Assembly (NCBI GenBank): GCA_963748005.1
Contig: CAVVHH010000002.1
Coordinates: 186,001 to 250,000 of the forward strand
Reading direction: 5' to 3'
DNA from: CAILZL01 sp963748005
GTDB taxonomy: Bacteria; Pseudomonadota; Gammaproteobacteria; Steroidobacterales; Steroidobacteraceae
Length of the DNA: 64,000 nt
A program made the translations under genes and the position numbers. Under the pieces are notes generated by a model. The model saw only the letters and a list, made by a program, of their open reading frames with translations. It ran no database searches and had not been told where the DNA came from. Positions 54,470 through 63,029 of this stretch are shown in pieces; positions within the stretch are counted from its first letter, which is position 1; the number at the start of each line of letters is the position of its first letter.

Positions 54470-55297
54470 TTATTTTTTAAATCCGACCGCAACCCAGTAC
54501 GGAGGCTTTTCACTGAACGTAATGTTTTCCAAACCGGAGCTAGCCATCATTGCAGTGATTTGTCGTCGGGAAAATCTTTGCTCAAGGCGCGTACCAAAGC
54601 GATCTAATGCATCCGTGCGCATGGTATACAAAGACTTGTCGCGATAAAAACTGAGTGGAATCGAGCCCACCCGCATTCCCAGTTTTTCAAGAAGCCAAGC
54701 CGTGCGCGCGAGCGGCCAATATAAAGTGATCGCAAGAAGCTGACTGGTGAGAAAACGGAATCCGTGTGGCATGACACTCACCACGCGGCGAATAAGATCA
54801 GACATTTTCCAGACGACGCGGAACCACGGTGGCCGGTTATCAAAGTCATAATATAGATAGAGCAAAAACGGCGCGCCGGACCTTAGTTTTTCCACACAAG
54901 ACTTGATTCCAGCCAAAGTCTCGGGAACGTGATGAAGAACGCCGAGCGAGTAGCCAAAATCCATGGAGTCGTTTCCGAGCGGCGTGGTATCTACGGAAGC
55001 GAGATGATATTCGCAGTTCTTTTCTTCTTTCAGGTTGCCCTTGGCCACAGTCAAAGCCAACTCACTGGCATCAATCAGATGCAGGCGGCCTACACGCGGT
55101 GCCACTTTTTTGGCCCAGCGGCCGCTGCCGCAACCCAAATCAAAGCCAACGGATTCAGGATTCAACTGCTCCCAAGGAAAGATATGGAAGTAAGTCTGGA
55201 ACAGCTCTTCATGCTCCTGTGGAGACAGCGTGGACTGATCCATCCGCGCCCATTCGTCACCAAAGCCTGATACGGTTTTTGCGTCTGAATTTGACAT
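54470..55297 (-). CDS. Class I SAM-dependent methyltransferase
   Basis: 275 residues. VGFDLGCGSGRWAKKVAPRV is the SAM-binding motif I, LHLIDASELAL motif II, and MDFGYSLGVLHHVPETLAGIKSCVEKLRSGAPFL motifs IV-V. The C-terminal half carries the MRTDALDRFGTRLEQRFSRRQI segment often seen in O-antigen methyltransferases. It is divergently oriented from the glycosyltransferase at 55353. The two genes look AT-richer than their flanks and may have arrived together. Confidence 0.82.
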   Translation of the reverse strand: MSNSDAKTVSGFGDEWARMDQSTLSPQEHEELFQTYFHIFPWEQLNPESVGFDLGCGSGRWAKKVAPRVGRLHLIDASELALTVAKGNLKEEKNCEYHLASVDTTPLGNDSMDFGYSLGVLHHVPETLAGIKSCVEKLRSGAPFLLYLYYDFDNRPPWFRVVWKMSDLIRRVVSVMPHGFRFLTSQLLAITLYWPLARTAWLLEKLGMRVGSIPLSFYRDKSLYTMRTDALDRFGTRLEQRFSRRQITAMMASSGLENITFSEKPPYWVAVGFKK

Positions 55298-55352
55298 AGA
55301 ACAATTCTATCTGGTTCACTGAAAGTGAGTAAAGAAAATCGGAGCAGTCAAG

Positions 55353-56417
55353 ATGAAAGTACTGTGCTTACAAAAGTACGGGCCGCAGATGGCGACCTAT
55401 CGATACCGTTTTGCTCAATACACCTCGTACTTTGAAAAGCACGGCATCAAATACCAAGTACAAAGCCTAATTGATGATGGTGAACTGCGCGCCAAATTGA
55501 GATCCGGCCGCTACAACGTTCTGCCACTTTTTGTGTCTTATCTGCGTCGTATTTTTTGTTTGTTATCCGTGGCCAAATTTGATTTGGTCATCGTGTACGT
55601 CGAGGCCTTGCCGCAGCTGCCGTTTTGGTTTGAGTGGTTTTTGTTTTTAAGCCGAACGCCCTATGTTTATGATCTGGATGATCCGGTGTACTTGAATTAT
55701 CAGCGCAGTGGAAATCCCATCAAAAATCTACTCAGAAATAAGATTGGCTGCGTAATGGCCCGCGCCCACTGGAATTTTATGGGTAGCCCAGCGCTGACGG
55801 AGGAAGCTAAAACACATTCTAGCCATGTCGAGTTTATTCCAACTGTGGTCAGCCTTAAAAATTATCCGCATTTGAAAGAATACGAGACAAAGCCCGGCCC
55901 CTTGACCATCGGGTGGATGGGGTCGCCGTCCACATCCTTGGAGCTTCTACCGCTGATGAAAATTTTCGAACCCTTCACCAATACGGGACAAGTACGCTTG
56001 GTGTTTGTCGGTGCCGCCCCGATGCAGTCTGTACTAGGCTGTGAATTGCGCGAGTGGAAACTCGAACGGCAGCAGGCAGATCTGCTGGAGTTTGATGTAG
56101 GCATTATGCCGCTGGACAATACCCCATGGAATCGCGGCAAGTGCGGTTTTAAACTTTTGCAGTATATGGGAATGGGAATTCCAGTCATAGCGTCGGCGGT
56201 CGGTGCAAATAACAACATTGTCACCCATGGTGAAGACGGGTTTTTAGTGAGCTCAGAGTCAGAATGGTCAGCAGCCATTACAAAATATCTGCAGGATCGC
56301 GAAAAGCTCAAGCGTATGGGTGCTGCCGCTCGCAAGAAAATTGAGCAGAAATTTTGCCTGGAGGTTTACGGCGATCGCTACTGTGAGTTACTGAAAGAGG
56401 CAGTAACTCGCGGCTGA
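55353..56417 (+). CDS. GT4-like glycosyltransferase
   Basis: 354 residues. The N-terminus MKVLCLQKYGPQMATYRYRF, the DLDDPVYL motif near 110, and IGWMGSPSTSLELLPLM are typical of a GT4-related group in capsule loci. GKCGFKLLQYMGMGIPVIASAVGANNNIV is the donor-binding part. It is one of the few plus-strand genes in this half of the window. A partial relative lies on the opposite strand just downstream (56430-56787), so it seems to have replaced or displaced a gene of the same family. Confidence 0.85.
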   Translation: MKVLCLQKYGPQMATYRYRFAQYTSYFEKHGIKYQVQSLIDDGELRAKLRSGRYNVLPLFVSYLRRIFCLLSVAKFDLVIVYVEALPQLPFWFEWFLFLSRTPYVYDLDDPVYLNYQRSGNPIKNLLRNKIGCVMARAHWNFMGSPALTEEAKTHSSHVEFIPTVVSLKNYPHLKEYETKPGPLTIGWMGSPSTSLELLPLMKIFEPFTNTGQVRLVFVGAAPMQSVLGCELREWKLERQQADLLEFDVGIMPLDNTPWNRGKCGFKLLQYMGMGIPVIASAVGANNNIVTHGEDGFLVSSESEWSAAITKYLQDREKLKRMGAAARKKIEQKFCLEVYGDRYCELLKEAVTRG

Positions 56418-56429
56418 GAGCAGCTCACT

Positions 56430-56787
56430 TCAAAAGCAGCAATTTCCACACTCCCAAGGCGAGCCCGCCAAAGGCATGACGCCAATATCGCATGACTGAA
56501 TGGCAGCAGCCTCCCCGGCCTCGGTCCATGGCATGGCGACAAACGATACGCCAGGCAGCTGGATAATCGCCCCAATGACCCGCAGCTCAATCGGCAGACT
56601 GGCCGAAAGCTTCGCCAAAGGCGCCGCCAACATCCGCAATTTGTGCACCGTACTGGGGCTGCCTATCCAGACGACAACCAGCGGACGATTGCCATCGATC
56701 GAACCGCTGGTTCTTTTTTGTGGGTAACGCAACAAATCAACAACCGTAGGCAACAACTCGACGCGCGGGTACAGACTTTCAACTGTT
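56430..56787 (-). pseudogene. Remnant of a GT4-like glycosyltransferase, both ends missing
   Basis: About 119 codons correspond to the middle of the intact glycosyltransferase at 55353-56417. PRVELLPTVVDLLRYP aligns with HVEFIPTVVSLKNYP, VVWIGSPSTVHKL with IGWMGSPSTSLEL, and CDIGVMPLAGSPWECGNC with FDVGIMPLDNTPWNRGKC. The sequence is lost before the N-terminal domain and stops where the donor-binding helix should begin. No start with a ribosome site is seen. It reads in the operon direction of its neighbours, so it is probably the former resident gene. Confidence 0.72.
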
Positions 56788-56798
56788 CACATCGAAGC

Positions 56799-57434
56799 TC
56801 AGAAATTTTGAGCCTTCATCGCCTCCTCACGAACCAGCTCGAAGCGCACTTCATAGCAAGGCACCAGCCAGCAAAGATTCTCCTCATAGAACTCTCGCAG
56901 GTACATCGTTGAATTGAATACAGTCTCGGCAATTTTCTTTAAGCCGTGTCGTAGATAGCGGGGTGGGTAAGACTTGAACCCCAGATGCACTGACTGCAAA
57001 ACCAGCCCTGACCGGACGCCGTAATCGGGCATGGTGCGAGAAAACAGCCGCTGCCGGCAAAAATAGGCCATCGTATAGAGCCCGAAGGGCGTTTTATGCG
57101 TTGGATCCGAGTAGTAGAAAGGGTTGGAAAAGTGAGGAACCACCACCGTCAATCGCGCACCGGGAGCCATAATGCGGGCCACATCCTTCAGCAGCGTGGG
57201 CAAGTCGGCCACATGCTCGAAGAAGTGAGAGGTGAAAACAGCATCTGCACAGGCATCCGGCAGGCTTGCAAGCACCTCGAATATGTCCCCGACCATGTCC
57301 ACACCATGGACATCAAGCATATCCACCCCAATGGACTTTGGATCGACTTTGCGTGGACCACAACCCAGCTCAAAACAAAAATGCTCGCCGGCTCGCGCAC
57401 GGGTGGCAACGTCCATGCGATCAATAATGGCCAT
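56799..57434 (-). CDS. SAM-dependent methyltransferase
   Basis: 211 residues. FELGCGPRKVDPKSIGVDMLDVHGVDMVGDI holds the SAM-binding loop, and DAVFTSHFFEHVADLPTLLKDVARIMAPGARL the second half of the fold. The C-terminus has a hydrophobic aromatic-rich stretch with YFCRQRLFSRT. It starts two bases after the stop of the GT2 gene, so the two are translated as neighbours. It probably methylates a sugar of the glycan. Confidence 0.8.
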   Translation of the reverse strand: MAIIDRMDVATRARAGEHFCFELGCGPRKVDPKSIGVDMLDVHGVDMVGDIFEVLASLPDACADAVFTSHFFEHVADLPTLLKDVARIMAPGARLTVVVPHFSNPFYYSDPTHKTPFGLYTMAYFCRQRLFSRTMPDYGVRSGLVLQSVHLGFKSYPPRYLRHGLKKIAETVFNSTMYLREFYEENLCWLVPCYEVRFELVREEAMKAQNF

Positions 57435-57436
57435 CG

Positions 57437-58396
57437 CTACGCTCCCTCCGGTTTTTCAGAAACACTGGCTGCATGTTGTCGATATCTCCACAGAAGTCGA
57501 TAGGCCTCGGTAACTGATGAAATCTCAGCAAATCTGCCAGCCAGAAGCAGATGAACGCTGCGCGCCAGCGGTTCGAGCACAAAAGTAAGGGCAGTGGTCA
57601 AGGCCCGCTCCGCGAATGAATAGTTCTTGCTCGCATACTGCAACCTGCTGCGCAGCATGTAGAACAGCCTCATGGCTTTAACCCGGCTTGATGCCCCACC
57701 CCCCAGATGGAATGCACGAGCATCCGCAAGAAATGTGCTGGCATAGCCGGCCTTGCTGGCGCGCAACGAAAAATCCACTTCCTCAAAATAAACAAAGAAT
57801 CGCTCATCCAGACCACCCAGAGCATCCCACAACGCTCTGCGAACAAGGAAATACGCCCCGATAACCTGATCAACATTGCGAGTATCGCCATGCGACCACT
57901 CACGCATCAAGTGACCAGTAGCAGGCCAGACACGATCAACGCCAAGCGCCTGGGCCAGGAAGTGCCGGAACCGCGGGAATCTCGCACAAGTGCAACCCAC
58001 ACGCCCGGACTCGTCCTCCAGCGGAATACTGACAATTCCGGTTCGCGCATTCTCGGCCATATCCATCCACAGCAAAGGCACACTCAAGGAATTGCCAAAC
58101 AACCTGGTGTCCGGATTCAGCAGCAGCAGATAGTCACCCCGCAGCCCGGCCGCCCCCTGATTGCAGGCGGCCGCAAAGCCACGGTTGACCCTGTTCTGGA
58201 TAACCACCAACGGCAATCCATTGTCCGTCAAGTTCAGCTGTGAACCGTCGGCAGATGCGTTGTCAACAACCACAATGCTGGCCAACTTCCAGCCATAAGG
58301 AACTACAGCGTTCCGGATCGAGGCCAGACACTCACGCAGCAGGTCGCCGGTATTCCAGTTGACGATTACAATATCAAGCGATCTCGGGACTGACAT
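57437..58396 (-). CDS. GT2-family glycosyltransferase (rhamnosyltransferase-like)
   Basis: 319 residues. LDIVIVNWNTGDLLRECL, VVDNASADGS and LLLNPDTRLF (DxD-type) form the GT-A core, followed by VIGAYFLVRRALWDALGGLDERFFVYFEEVDFSLR, the acceptor region common in dTDP-rhamnose-type transferases. It acts at the cytoplasmic face. It lies 14 bases after the EpsG-like polymerase gene, in the same direction. Donor not determined. Confidence 0.87.
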   Translation of the reverse strand: MSVPRSLDIVIVNWNTGDLLRECLASIRNAVVPYGWKLASIVVVDNASADGSQLNLTDNGLPLVVIQNRVNRGFAAACNQGAAGLRGDYLLLLNPDTRLFGNSLSVPLLWMDMAENARTGIVSIPLEDESGRVGCTCARFPRFRHFLAQALGVDRVWPATGHLMREWSHGDTRNVDQVIGAYFLVRRALWDALGGLDERFFVYFEEVDFSLRASKAGYASTFLADARAFHLGGGASSRVKAMRLFYMLRSRLQYASKNYSFAERALTTALTFVLEPLARSVHLLLAGRFAEISSVTEAYRLLWRYRQHAASVSEKPEGA

Positions 58397-58410
58397 GGAT
58401 AACCGTTAAC

Positions 58411-59487
58411 TCAGATTGGAATCAATGCGTCGGCGCTAAAGGCATAAAGATACACATATACAGGAATGCATATGCCTAAATACAGACGCGAAAGCTGTCC
58501 GCGCGCATCACGCAGCAACACGGTGCAAGCCAGGTACAGCATCCAGGAAAGGTTAAACATTTCGTGCATACGATGCGAAATGATCGGAAGATTGCGCATG
58601 GCCACGAACACTATCAGGCCCACCAACTGCATCCAGAGCCAGAATCGCTGCTCAGGCGTACTGCGGGCAAAAAAGCCCACAGCAAAGAACGCCAGAAGAA
58701 ACACTATATCCAGCAGTGTCGGAAGGTTGAACAGATTAACCGGGGCGTCACCAAAGCTACTGGTGTTGCTGTAAACGTCGATAATTATGAAGACAATTGC
58801 GAGATAGGGGATAAGCATCATCATGACGATACCGACCAGCACTACGAGCGTACTTGTTCCCAGCCAGAAAAACCGCTCGATACGCAGGTAGCGTTGCGGG
58901 TCTGTCTTCAGCAACCGCCATGCCAGAGTGAATGGCACCAGCACAATCGCCGAGTAATGGGTGAGTGGCAGCAACACGAGCAACAGCCAGAATAATTTGT
59001 CCTGCGCACGAGATATCGCCAGCAACCACACGCTCAATGCGAGCGCTATACGAATCTGGGTAAATTCGTGCAAGGGAGCAAATCGCACCAGAAAGAAGAC
59101 CAGCACCAACACAAATGTCAATGGACCGATGGACAATCGCCGCAGAGCAAGACACTTCAAGTAGAAAGCCAGCATCGCCAAAGACGCCATAACCGCTACG
59201 TCACTGGCCAACAATCCAGCCAGCGGCATGGAAAGGATGGCAAATACCGGTTCAAAACGTTGCGCGATTATTTCGTCCAGGTTGAATCCGCGCAGGATTG
59301 CGAAGTAGCCGGCGTAGCCCTCAAAATCGCGCGCCAGACCTACGAAAAGCAATGCCAAGGTTCCAAACAAAAGCGAACTGATCAGCACCACTGCATGGCT
59401 GACCCCGGCAGATCCCGACTTTCTTAGACTGGATTGCACACGCGCTTGAGCCCGGCCGAATGTCGCTTTGTTACCTACGGTTGACAC
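58411..59487 (-). CDS. EpsG-family polysaccharide polymerase-like membrane protein
   Basis: 358 residues from a GTG at 59487, with about ten membrane helices. DFEGYAGYFAILRGFNLDEIIAQRFEPVFAIL near the N-terminus and LHEFTQIRIALALS in the middle are typical of the EpsG family, proposed Wzy-like polymerases. A second polymerase/ligase candidate lies at 2-1318. An insertion sequence ends only nine bases upstream of this start codon, separating it from the rest of its operon. Confidence 0.8.
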   Translation of the reverse strand: MSTVGNKATFGRAQARVQSSLRKSGSAGVSHAVVLISSLLFGTLALLFVGLARDFEGYAGYFAILRGFNLDEIIAQRFEPVFAILSMPLAGLLASDVAVMASLAMLAFYLKCLALRRLSIGPLTFVLVLVFFLVRFAPLHEFTQIRIALALSVWLLAISRAQDKLFWLLLVLLPLTHYSAIVLVPFTLAWRLLKTDPQRYLRIERFFWLGTSTLVVLVGIVMMMLIPYLAIVFIIIDVYSNTSSFGDAPVNLFNLPTLLDIVFLLAFFAVGFFARSTPEQRFWLWMQLVGLIVFVAMRNLPIISHRMHEMFNLSWMLYLACTVLLRDARGQLSRLYLGICIPVYVYLYAFSADALIPI

Positions 59488-59496
59488 GATTATTTA

Positions 59497-60329
59497 GAAC
59501 CTATCTCAAATTCGCCTGAGTAGCATATTTATGCAGGCGAGCTGTACAAAGCCGAGGAAGTTTTGCGCGTAATACTCCCATCGACACAGGATTCTTCGCT
59601 GCCATTGCAACCAGGCGAAGAAGCGTTCGACCAGCCAGCGTCGCTGATAACGGCGCAAGCGCCGTCCATCCTGCGTGGCGTGTCTCACCCGATTGGTCTT
59701 GTGCGGCGCAATCATCTCGATGTCCTGTTCGCGCAACTGCTCATCCAGGGGGTCGGAGTCATAGGCCTTGTCGCCGATCAGATTCTCCGGCTTCGCTTCG
59801 ATCATGTAAAAGTCGAAGCTCAGCTGCACCAGCGTAACTTCGTGATGGTTCGCGGCATGCGTGCTGACCGCCAAGGGCAAGCCATGGCGATCCACAATCG
59901 CCATGATTTTCACGCCTTTGCCCCGCTTGGTTTTGCCAATTTCCTCGCCGCCGCCTTTGGCACTGGCAAACGTGGCATCAATGAACGCTTCGCGTTCATC
60001 GATCATCCCCTGCTCGCGCAGGTCATTGGCCAGATCCGTCAGCACCGCGCGCAATACTTCATCCCGACACCATTGCTGGAAACGCCGATGCACCGTCTTG
60101 TAGTTGGGATAGCACTGGGGCAGCAGATGCCATTGCGCGCCGGTGTTCAGAATCCACAACACGCCTTCCAGAACTTTGCGTGCAGGCACTGGCTTGCGCC
60201 CCGGGCGACTTTCTTCAAGGCTCTCCTCGGGAAAGTGCTGCCGTATCCTTGCCCAATGTGCATCGCTTAATTTCAGCATATGCGCGATTCTACATCTTTA
60301 TGCACGGCAGTTAATTTTGAGATAGGTTC
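59497..60329 (-). mobile_element. IS5-family insertion sequence (IS427/IS1031-like), complete
   Basis: The terminal inverted repeats GAACCTATCTCAAA begin at 59497 and, read inward, at 60329. The element is 833 bp with a single transposase gene. TA on both flanks (59495-59496 and 60330-60331) is consistent with a 2-bp target duplication. Removing it leaves about 12 bases between the DUF616-type gene stop and the EpsG-like start, so it interrupted a tight operon. The transposase points toward the EpsG-like gene and could read into it. Confidence 0.85.
59506..60279 (-). CDS. IS5-family transposase
   Basis: 257 residues in a single frame. The N-terminal DUF4096-like region LSDAHWARIRQHFPEE...GVLWILNTGAQWHLLP is followed by a DDE domain: EAFIDATFASAKGGGEEIG (first Asp), ENLIGDKAYDSDPLDE (second Asp), and RRWLVERFFAWLQWQRRI (Glu). 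All three acids are present and no frameshift is needed, so it could be active. Confidence 0.92.
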   Translation of the reverse strand: MLKLSDAHWARIRQHFPEESLEESRPGRKPVPARKVLEGVLWILNTGAQWHLLPQCYPNYKTVHRRFQQWCRDEVLRAVLTDLANDLREQGMIDEREAFIDATFASAKGGGEEIGKTKRGKGVKIMAIVDRHGLPLAVSTHAANHHEVTLVQLSFDFYMIEAKPENLIGDKAYDSDPLDEQLREQDIEMIAPHKTNRVRHATQDGRRLRRYQRRWLVERFFAWLQWQRRILCRWEYYAQNFLGFVQLACINMLLRRI

Positions 60330-60334
60330 TAGTT

Positions 60335-61072
60335 CTAAATTCGCACGATGCCAGTTGCCTGCAGCAATCTATTTGACCATTTTGTTGCCGAGATGCGTGC
60401 ATTGAATCCAGTCCGCGCATGCGGCCTTAGACGGAACGTGTTATGTAGATAGCGGGGATCGCTTCTGCCCAGTGATGTGATCCTAAGTCCGTTTATCCAC
60501 GCAGACCAGGTAATGCTAAGCTGGTCGCGCCTGGCCCCATGACGATACTCGTGCCACCAGGTTCCCATGGTTTTATCTACAATTGGCGCATTGCGGCGAA
60601 CCAGCACATTACACTCAAAAAGCCCAGCGTGAGCCGGGAAGCCAGAAGCTTTGTAACGATGCATCTGGCGCCGCAATGTCAGCACATCCGAATGCCCACA
60701 ATCGGCACACACCATAGCTTCATCATATAAGCAATCACGAAACGGATGTTCGTAAATCGCCAGATCCGCCTCACGTTGCTGACACTCTATAACCAACTGA
60801 TGGACGTCACCGACTATATCTATCGAGCTGTCGACATAGACACTGAAATCGCAATCGTGCAACTCCGTCAACTGATGCGGGTTCATCTTCACGTAGCGGT
60901 TGGTATCCTTGGCATTAAGCCCGGTAAACGCCGCTGCGTGGATCTGCCAAGGTTCCGGTATCGTCTGCGGTAGATCCGTCCAGCAATGATAAGTAAGCCG
61001 GTCATCGATTTGACTCGGCGAACTAACCCGATCGTAGCCGCCGGTCACGCAGGTATAGACGGCGATTTTCAT
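60335..61072 (-). CDS. DUF616-type glycosyltransferase-like protein
   Basis: 245 residues from the ATG at 61072, overlapping the AsnB stop (ATGA). MKIAVYTCVTGGYD at the N-terminus, NRYVKMNPHQLTELHDCDFSVYVDSSIDI (a DxS/D-type centre) and ARRDQLSITWSAWINGL at the end match the DUF616 / TOD1-like group thought to be glycosyltransferases. The coupling to AsnB suggests the two act on the same sugar. Donor and acceptor unknown. Confidence 0.7.
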   Translation of the reverse strand: MKIAVYTCVTGGYDRVSSPSQIDDRLTYHCWTDLPQTIPEPWQIHAAAFTGLNAKDTNRYVKMNPHQLTELHDCDFSVYVDSSIDIVGDVHQLVIECQQREADLAIYEHPFRDCLYDEAMVCADCGHSDVLTLRRQMHRYKASGFPAHAGLFECNVLVRRNAPIVDKTMGTWWHEYRHGARRDQLSITWSAWINGLRITSLGRSDPRYLHNTFRLRPHARTGFNARISATKWSNRLLQATGIVRI

Positions 61073-62985
61073 AAATTGATTTTCTGCTGCTGCGACCATG
61101 CCAATAGACTTAAGATTGGCCATAGCTGTGCAGAGCAGTCTCGGCGCCCGGCACGATGATCAGCAAATACCTCTCGCACACGTTCCATTTGTAGCAGGTC
61201 ACCACGGGAATTGCCCTCCAGTAGATCACCCGCCCATTCCAATAACTCCCCACGCAGCCACGTTGCCAACGGGATTGAAAATCCCTGCTTTGGTCGGTCA
61301 ACCAGCGCGGCTGGCACGTGACGATAGAGTACGTCGCGCAAAATCCGCTTGCCCCCCTTGGCATCAACCAGCCAATCCTCAGGCAGAGAAGCAACAAATT
61401 CTGCGATACGATGATCCAGCAAGGGCGCCCGACTCTCCAGACTGACAGCCATGGTAGCGCGATCTACTTTCGCCAGAACATCGTCGGGTAGATAGCTTTC
61501 GCTGTCTTCAAGCATAGCCGTCCGCAAGAAGCCCGCCCCGGGAGCATGCTGACGCACAATCTTCGGCGAAGACTCCTTGATCATGAGGCTGCCCGCTTCC
61601 CGGTTTAGCTCGCTCAACCGCCCGGCGAGGTCTTGAAAATCCGGCGCCGACAACCAATGCCGCAGGGTGCTCACGCGTGGACTTAGCATTCGACCTGCTG
61701 AAAACTTTCGCTCAACTGACTCCATGAGAGCCAAGGGGGCGAACCCCAGAAGGCCAGCCAGCGCACGGCGGCAAGGCAGGCTGGCAAGCTTCGAACCCAA
61801 TTGGTACTTTCGGTACCCGCCGAAAATTTCATCGCCTCCGTCACCCGATAGGGATACCGTAACCTTACTTCTGGTCATCCTGGCCAAACAATAGACCGGG
61901 ATCTGTGAAGAATCCGCCAGAGGTTCGTCGTATATTTCCGGCAAGAGTGGAATTACATCAAGGGCATCCTGATGACTGAGATAGAGCTCATGGTGATCGG
62001 TGCCCAGGTGCGCAGCCACTACCTTGGCGTGCTGTGCTTCATTAAACCTGTTGTCATCAAAACCAATCGCAAATGTTTTTACCGAATGAAGCGACTGGGC
62101 CTGCATGAGCGCCACTACCATGCTGGAATCGACACCGCCGGAGAGGAAGGCACCAAGCGGAACATCTGCCTGCATCTGCCCTTTGACAGCTTGCGACAGC
62201 AGTACCTCCAACTCTCTGCTTGCATCGGTAAATGATCCCTTGAAACCATTCCTGACACCGTTTTCCAGAACTGCCGCAGATGACCAATAACGGTGTACCC
62301 GCTCCCAGCGAAAAACATCTTCAACGGATCGACTGGCATCAGCGAGACTGAGAGTCAAGATCTCCCCAGCGCACACTTTCCTCGTGTTTAGATAGATGCA
62401 ATACGGCGCCGGAATGTAGCCGTAACGGAGCAACAAGGAAACCGCCTCAGGATCGATTTCCGGACGGAACGACGGGTGAGCCTTGAGCGCCTTCAGTTCC
62501 GAACCAAAAACAAATGCACCACCATGCCAACCATAGTAAAGGGGCTTCTCGCCAAAGCGATCCCGCGCCAGCTGCAAGACACGCTCCTTGCGATCCCACA
62601 GCGCAATTGCAAACATTCCGACGCAACGCCGCAGCGCCTCCTCCAGGCCATGCTGCTCGACAAGCGCCAGCAGTACTTCAGTATCGGAATGCCCACGAAA
62701 ACCATACCCCATCGTCGCCAGCTGGTTCCTTAGAGCGTCGTGGTTATAGATTTCTCCATTAAATGCGATCACGTATCGCTGCGAGACCGAATCCATCGGC
62801 TGATGGCCAGCCGGAGACAAATCCAGAATTGACAGCCTCCTGTGTCCAAGCGCGATACATCTATCGAACCACTCACCTTGGTCGTCCGGACCCCGATGAC
62901 TGATTGCGGAGAGCATTCCCTGCAATTCCACCTTTTGCTGATCGCGTTCTGTCGACCCAAGAACAAATCCGGCTATTCCGCACAT
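61069..62985 (-). CDS. AsnB-type amidotransferase, second copy
   Basis: 638 residues starting MCGIAGFVLG, so Cys2 is available as nucleophile. It has RGPDDQGEW, FNGEIYNHDALR, FLSGGVDSSMVVALM (PP-loop), YDEPLADSSQIPVY and SGDGGDEIFGGY. The glutaminase and synthetase halves look complete. It is clearly related to the gene at 52161-54131 but not a recent duplicate. It probably amidates a uronic acid of the polysaccharide; ordinary asparagine synthesis cannot be excluded. Confidence 0.88.
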   Translation of the reverse strand: MCGIAGFVLGSTERDQQKVELQGMLSAISHRGPDDQGEWFDRCIALGHRRLSILDLSPAGHQPMDSVSQRYVIAFNGEIYNHDALRNQLATMGYGFRGHSDTEVLLALVEQHGLEEALRRCVGMFAIALWDRKERVLQLARDRFGEKPLYYGWHGGAFVFGSELKALKAHPSFRPEIDPEAVSLLLRYGYIPAPYCIYLNTRKVCAGEILTLSLADASRSVEDVFRWERVHRYWSSAAVLENGVRNGFKGSFTDASRELEVLLSQAVKGQMQADVPLGAFLSGGVDSSMVVALMQAQSLHSVKTFAIGFDDNRFNEAQHAKVVAAHLGTDHHELYLSHQDALDVIPLLPEIYDEPLADSSQIPVYCLARMTRSKVTVSLSGDGGDEIFGGYRKYQLGSKLASLPCRRALAGLLGFAPLALMESVERKFSAGRMLSPRVSTLRHWLSAPDFQDLAGRLSELNREAGSLMIKESSPKIVRQHAPGAGFLRTAMLEDSESYLPDDVLAKVDRATMAVSLESRAPLLDHRIAEFVASLPEDWLVDAKGGKRILRDVLYRHVPAALVDRPKQGFSIPLATWLRGELLEWAGDLLEGNSRGDLLQMERVREVFADHRAGRRDCSAQLWPILSLLAWSQQQKINL

Positions 62986-63029
62986 GAGATAGGCACATCC
63001 TCTTTCCCCACTTTCGTTGGGAGAACCTG

